Made by a program: the position numbers and the translations under genes. Source: Candidatus Microbacterium phytovorans (GTDB lineage: Bacteria > Actinomycetota > Actinomycetes > Actinomycetales > Microbacteriaceae). Taken from it: 64,000 nt of DNA. The notes under the pieces are model-generated. The model was not told the origin of the DNA. It worked only from the letters and a program-made list of their open reading frames with translations, and searched no databases. Below are positions 61,373 to 64,000 of the stretch, piece by piece. Numbering within the stretch: the stretch's first letter is position 1; each line of letters starts with the position of its first letter. The DNA is taken from positions 868,001 through 932,000 of the forward strand of contig CP119321.1 in assembly GCA_029202445.1 (NCBI GenBank), read 5' to 3'.

Positions 61373-63715
61373 TCAGTCCTCGGGGGTCGCGGACACCGGC
61401 GTGCCGGTGAGGGCCGCCGTCGTCACCCGTCGGCGCGCGCGACCCTGGCCGGGTGCCTTCGGCTCCGGCAGAGCGTTGAGGACCGAGTCCAGGAGCATGT
61501 CTTTCTCGGTCTTCGGCGACTCCGCACGCTTCTTGCGCGGCTTCTTGGGTCGATCCGCGGAGGCCGGCGCCTCAGCCGTCTCGATCTCGACCGCCGGCAG
61601 GACATCGACCGGGTGGATCGTGGAGGCCGCGATCTGCGCGAGAGCCGACTTGGCGCTCTCGGTGATGACGTGAGTGCCGCCGCCCTGAGGAGCCGCTCCG
61701 GCTCCCCCGTTGGACGACGATCCGCGGCCACGGCGCGAGGAGCCGTTCTGCTGCTGCGGGGCGCGGTGCTTGACGACGGGGTCGTGGTGCACGATGACCC
61801 CGCGGCCGGCGCAGACCTCGCACGCTTCGCTGAAGGTCTCGAGGAGCCCGAGGCCCAGCTTCTTGCGCGTCATCTGCACGAGACCGAGAGAGGTGACCTC
61901 TGCGACCTGGTGCTTCGTGCGGTCGCGGCTGAGGCACTCGACGAGTCGGCGCAGCACGAGATCACGATTGGACTCGAGAACCATGTCGATGAAGTCGACG
62001 ACGATGATGCCGCCGATGTCGCGCAGACGCAGCTGACGGACGATCTCTTCCGCGGCCTCGAGGTTGTTCTTGGTGACGGTCTCCTCGAGGTTTCCGCCGG
62101 AACCGACGAACTTTCCGGTGTTGACGTCGACGACCGTCATGGCCTCGGTCCGGTCGATGACGAGCGAGCCGCCCGACGGCAGCCACACCTTGCGGTCGAG
62201 CGCCTTCTCGATCTGCTCGGTCACGCGGAACGCGTCGAACGGGTCCTGCTCGTCCTCGTACTTCTCGATGCGCTCGAGCAGGTCGGGCGCGACACCGGTG
62301 AGGTAGGCCGAGATGGTGTGATGCGCGTCTTCACCCTGGATGAGCATCCTCGAGAAGTCCTCGTTGAAGACGTCGCGGACGATCTTCACGAGGAGATCGG
62401 GCTCCGAGTGCAGCAGCGAGGGCGCGGATCCGCTCCCGGACTGCGTGCTGATGTGCTCCCATTGCGCCGTGAGGCGCTGGACGTCGCGCGTGAGCTGCTC
62501 CTCCGTGGCGCCCTCGGCAGCCGTGCGCACGATGACGCCGCTGGATTCCGGGAGCACCTCCTTGAGGATCTTCTTCAGGCGAGAGCGCTCGGTGTCGGGA
62601 AGCTTGCGGGAGATGCCGTTCATCGCACCGCCCGGGACGTAGACCAGGTAGCGGCCCGGCAGCGAGATCTGGCTCGTGAGGCGCGCGCCCTTGTGGCCGA
62701 CGGGGTCCTTCGTCACCTGGACGAGCACCTTGTCGCCGGACTTCAGTGCGAGTTCGATACGACGGGGCTGGTTGCCGGTCTCGACGGCGTCCCAGTCCAC
62801 CTCGCCGGAGTAGAGCACGGCGTTGCGGCCACGGCCGATGTCGACGAAGGCCGCCTCCATGCTGGGAAGCACGTTCTGCACGCGACCGAGGTAGACGTTG
62901 CCGATGAGCGACGCGTCCTGGTTGCGCGCGACATAGTGCTCGACGAGCACGTTGTCCTCGAGCACGGCGATCTGGATGCGACCGTTCTTGGAACGCACGA
63001 TCATCACGCGATCGACGGCCTCGCGGCGTGCGAGGAACTCGGCTTCGGTGACGACAGCGCGACGGCGTCCAGCCTCGCGGCCGTCGCGGCGGCGCTGCTT
63101 CTTCGCTTCGAGGCGGGTGGATCCCTTGATGCGCTGCGGTTCGGTGATGAGTTCGACCGCCCGACGGCGCGGGGCGGCAGGAGCGCTCTCTTCGGTCTCC
63201 GCTCCCCCACCGGAACCCCCCCGACGCCGATTGCGGCGACGCGAGCTCGACGAACCCTCCGCCTCGCCGTCGCGGTCATCGCGGTCGGAACCCGGAAGAG
63301 CCGGGAGCGGCGTGATCTCGGGCGCGTAGAAGTGGAGGGCGGTGGACACTTCCGACACGAAAACCTCAGGCAGCAGGCCTAGCGAGACAGCCGTGACCGT
63401 CTCCGAGGTTGCCGGCGCGTCCGGCTGAGCGGCCTCGGTCGCGGGTTCCGCGTCGGCGGGGACGTCGGCGTCTGCCGCGGGAACCTCGGGCTCGGCGGGC
63501 GCCTCGGTCTCCGAGGCGGCGGGAACGTCGGCCTCGGCCGCCTCCGCCTCGGCCGCCGGGGTGCCCTCAGACTCGTCCGCGGCTTCGACCGCCTCCGCGG
63601 CGTGGTCGGCCTCGGCCGGGATGGCGGACTCGCTGACTGCCGGGGTATCGGGCGTCAGCGCGTCGACGGCATCCGTCGATTCGGGAGTGTGGGTGTCGTT
63701 GTGCTCATCGGCCAT
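61373..63715 (-). CDS. rne: ribonuclease E/G
   Basis: Endoribonuclease for mRNA turnover and rRNA/tRNA processing. 780 residues: a long acidic N-terminal extension rich in Ala, Glu and Pro (about 1-150), the S1 domain in RIQIAVLEDNVLVEHY...LIGNVYLGRV, the DNase-I-like catalytic part (IVVDFIDM, DVNTGKFVGSGG), and the zinc-link CEVCAGRG near 660. The basic, Gly/Arg tail could bind RNA. AGGAG sits 7 nt before a GTG at 63718 and 10 nt before the ATG at 63715; either may start it. Its long 5' leader is discussed separately. Confidence 0.94.
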   Translation of the reverse strand: MADEHNDTHTPESTDAVDALTPDTPAVSESAIPAEADHAAEAVEAADESEGTPAAEAEAAEADVPAASETEAPAEPEVPAADADVPADAEPATEAAQPDAPATSETVTAVSLGLLPEVFVSEVSTALHFYAPEITPLPALPGSDRDDRDGEAEGSSSSRRRNRRRGGSGGGAETEESAPAAPRRRAVELITEPQRIKGSTRLEAKKQRRRDGREAGRRRAVVTEAEFLARREAVDRVMIVRSKNGRIQIAVLEDNVLVEHYVARNQDASLIGNVYLGRVQNVLPSMEAAFVDIGRGRNAVLYSGEVDWDAVETGNQPRRIELALKSGDKVLVQVTKDPVGHKGARLTSQISLPGRYLVYVPGGAMNGISRKLPDTERSRLKKILKEVLPESSGVIVRTAAEGATEEQLTRDVQRLTAQWEHISTQSGSGSAPSLLHSEPDLLVKIVRDVFNEDFSRMLIQGEDAHHTISAYLTGVAPDLLERIEKYEDEQDPFDAFRVTEQIEKALDRKVWLPSGGSLVIDRTEAMTVVDVNTGKFVGSGGNLEETVTKNNLEAAEEIVRQLRLRDIGGIIVVDFIDMVLESNRDLVLRRLVECLSRDRTKHQVAEVTSLGLVQMTRKKLGLGLLETFSEACEVCAGRGVIVHHDPVVKHRAPQQQNGSSRRGRGSSSNGGAGAAPQGGGTHVITESAKSALAQIAASTIHPVDVLPAVEIETAEAPASADRPKKPRKKRAESPKTEKDMLLDSVLNALPEPKAPGQGRARRRVTTAALTGTPVSATPED

Positions 63716-63902
63716 CACTGGCTTACTCCTAGCCGACGGCTCCGCGCGCCGTCCGGCGAAAATCTGGCGGCGCCGCTCCGTGAAGGCCGGGCCGCGAACT
63801 CACTCGGTCTGCAGCGGGCGCAAGGCTCGCGCTGCGAAGGGCGTTCATCGCCCGAAGTCTCTGTGATGCCGTCGCGGCGCGGCCGCGGGTGCATCGAGAG
63901 CC

Positions 63903-63911
63903 ATTATCGCA
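63903..63911 (-). promoter_or_regulatory. extended -10 promoter of rne
   Basis: TGCGATAAT on the minus strand: TGn followed by GATAAT, an extended -10. Transcription from it gives a leader of about 180 nt before rne. No -35 was recognised, as expected for extended -10 promoters. Confidence 0.5.
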
Positions 63912-64000
63912 CCATCTCCGACGAATCCGCGATCCCGCCCGCGGACGGCGTGTGTCGGCGGGGGTGTGGTGGGTCCCCTGCAAAGGCGCGGGTGGGATAA
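63912..64000. other. right-hand window edge without a recognisable gene
   Basis: No family was recognised in any frame here. The last 89 nt lie upstream of the rne promoter and are simply GC-rich. Confidence 0.5.

Overview
The window comes from a high-GC actinobacterial chromosome, most likely Microbacteriaceae and close to Microbacterium. The evidence is the GC-rich third codon positions, many GTG starts, actinobacterial families such as DUF3145 and DUF4031, and the FasR-FabD-FabH-ACP-FabF cluster behind a homodimeric pyruvate dehydrogenase E1. This is inferred from protein content and gene order, not from a database search. Almost all of the window is core housekeeping chromosome. No insertion sequence, prophage, CRISPR array or rRNA operon was seen.

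Layout. 1-7.5 kb: 5'-truncated aceE, then the FAS-II cluster (fasR-like regulator, fabD, fabH, acpP, fabF) closed by a 16-bp terminator. 7.6-10.3 kb: DUF3145 gene, tRNA-Met, a DMT-type transporter, def and tRNA-Asn. 10.3-18 kb (minus strand): recO-uppS-FrnE-like, then dusB-dgt-dnaG-ABC ATPase. 18-21.4 kb: TRIC-type channel, leuA preceded by a leucine leader peptide and alternative RNA arms, and a lipoprotein. 21.3-32.4 kb (minus): CIRCE-hrcA-dnaJ-rsmE-HIT-phoH-ybeY-CorC-era, with hemW, a DUF1990 gene and lepA upstream.

32.6-40.8 kb: a 1579-residue secreted nuclease/5'-nucleotidase, an alpha/beta hydrolase, and an MFS plus GH1 beta-glucosidase pair. 41-48 kb: rpsT, holA, comEC, comEA and leuS. 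48-54.2 kb: pabB, DedA and App1-like genes, an SRAP gene, a two-gene restriction-modification system, and tRNA-Ala. 54.2-63.7 kb (minus): rne, rplU-rpmA-obg-proB-proA, a small membrane protein, nadD, a tail-anchored unknown and rsfS.

Many neighbouring genes overlap by 1-12 nt (ATGA, GTGA, TGATG), so most strand runs are probably operons. The best regulatory signal is a putative translational attenuator of leuA: a 16-codon leader with four consecutive Leu codons plus mutually exclusive pairing arms. Other notable items are several probably leaderless promoters (TAGGCT, six bases, start codon), a CIRCE operator overlapping the hrcA -10, over-representation of GGATGCC/GGCATCC, a restriction enzyme with an unusual catalytic triad, and a 17-bp triplication at the def stop codon. 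I found no clearly new multi-gene system; the restriction-modification pair and the leuA leader are the parts most worth follow-up.
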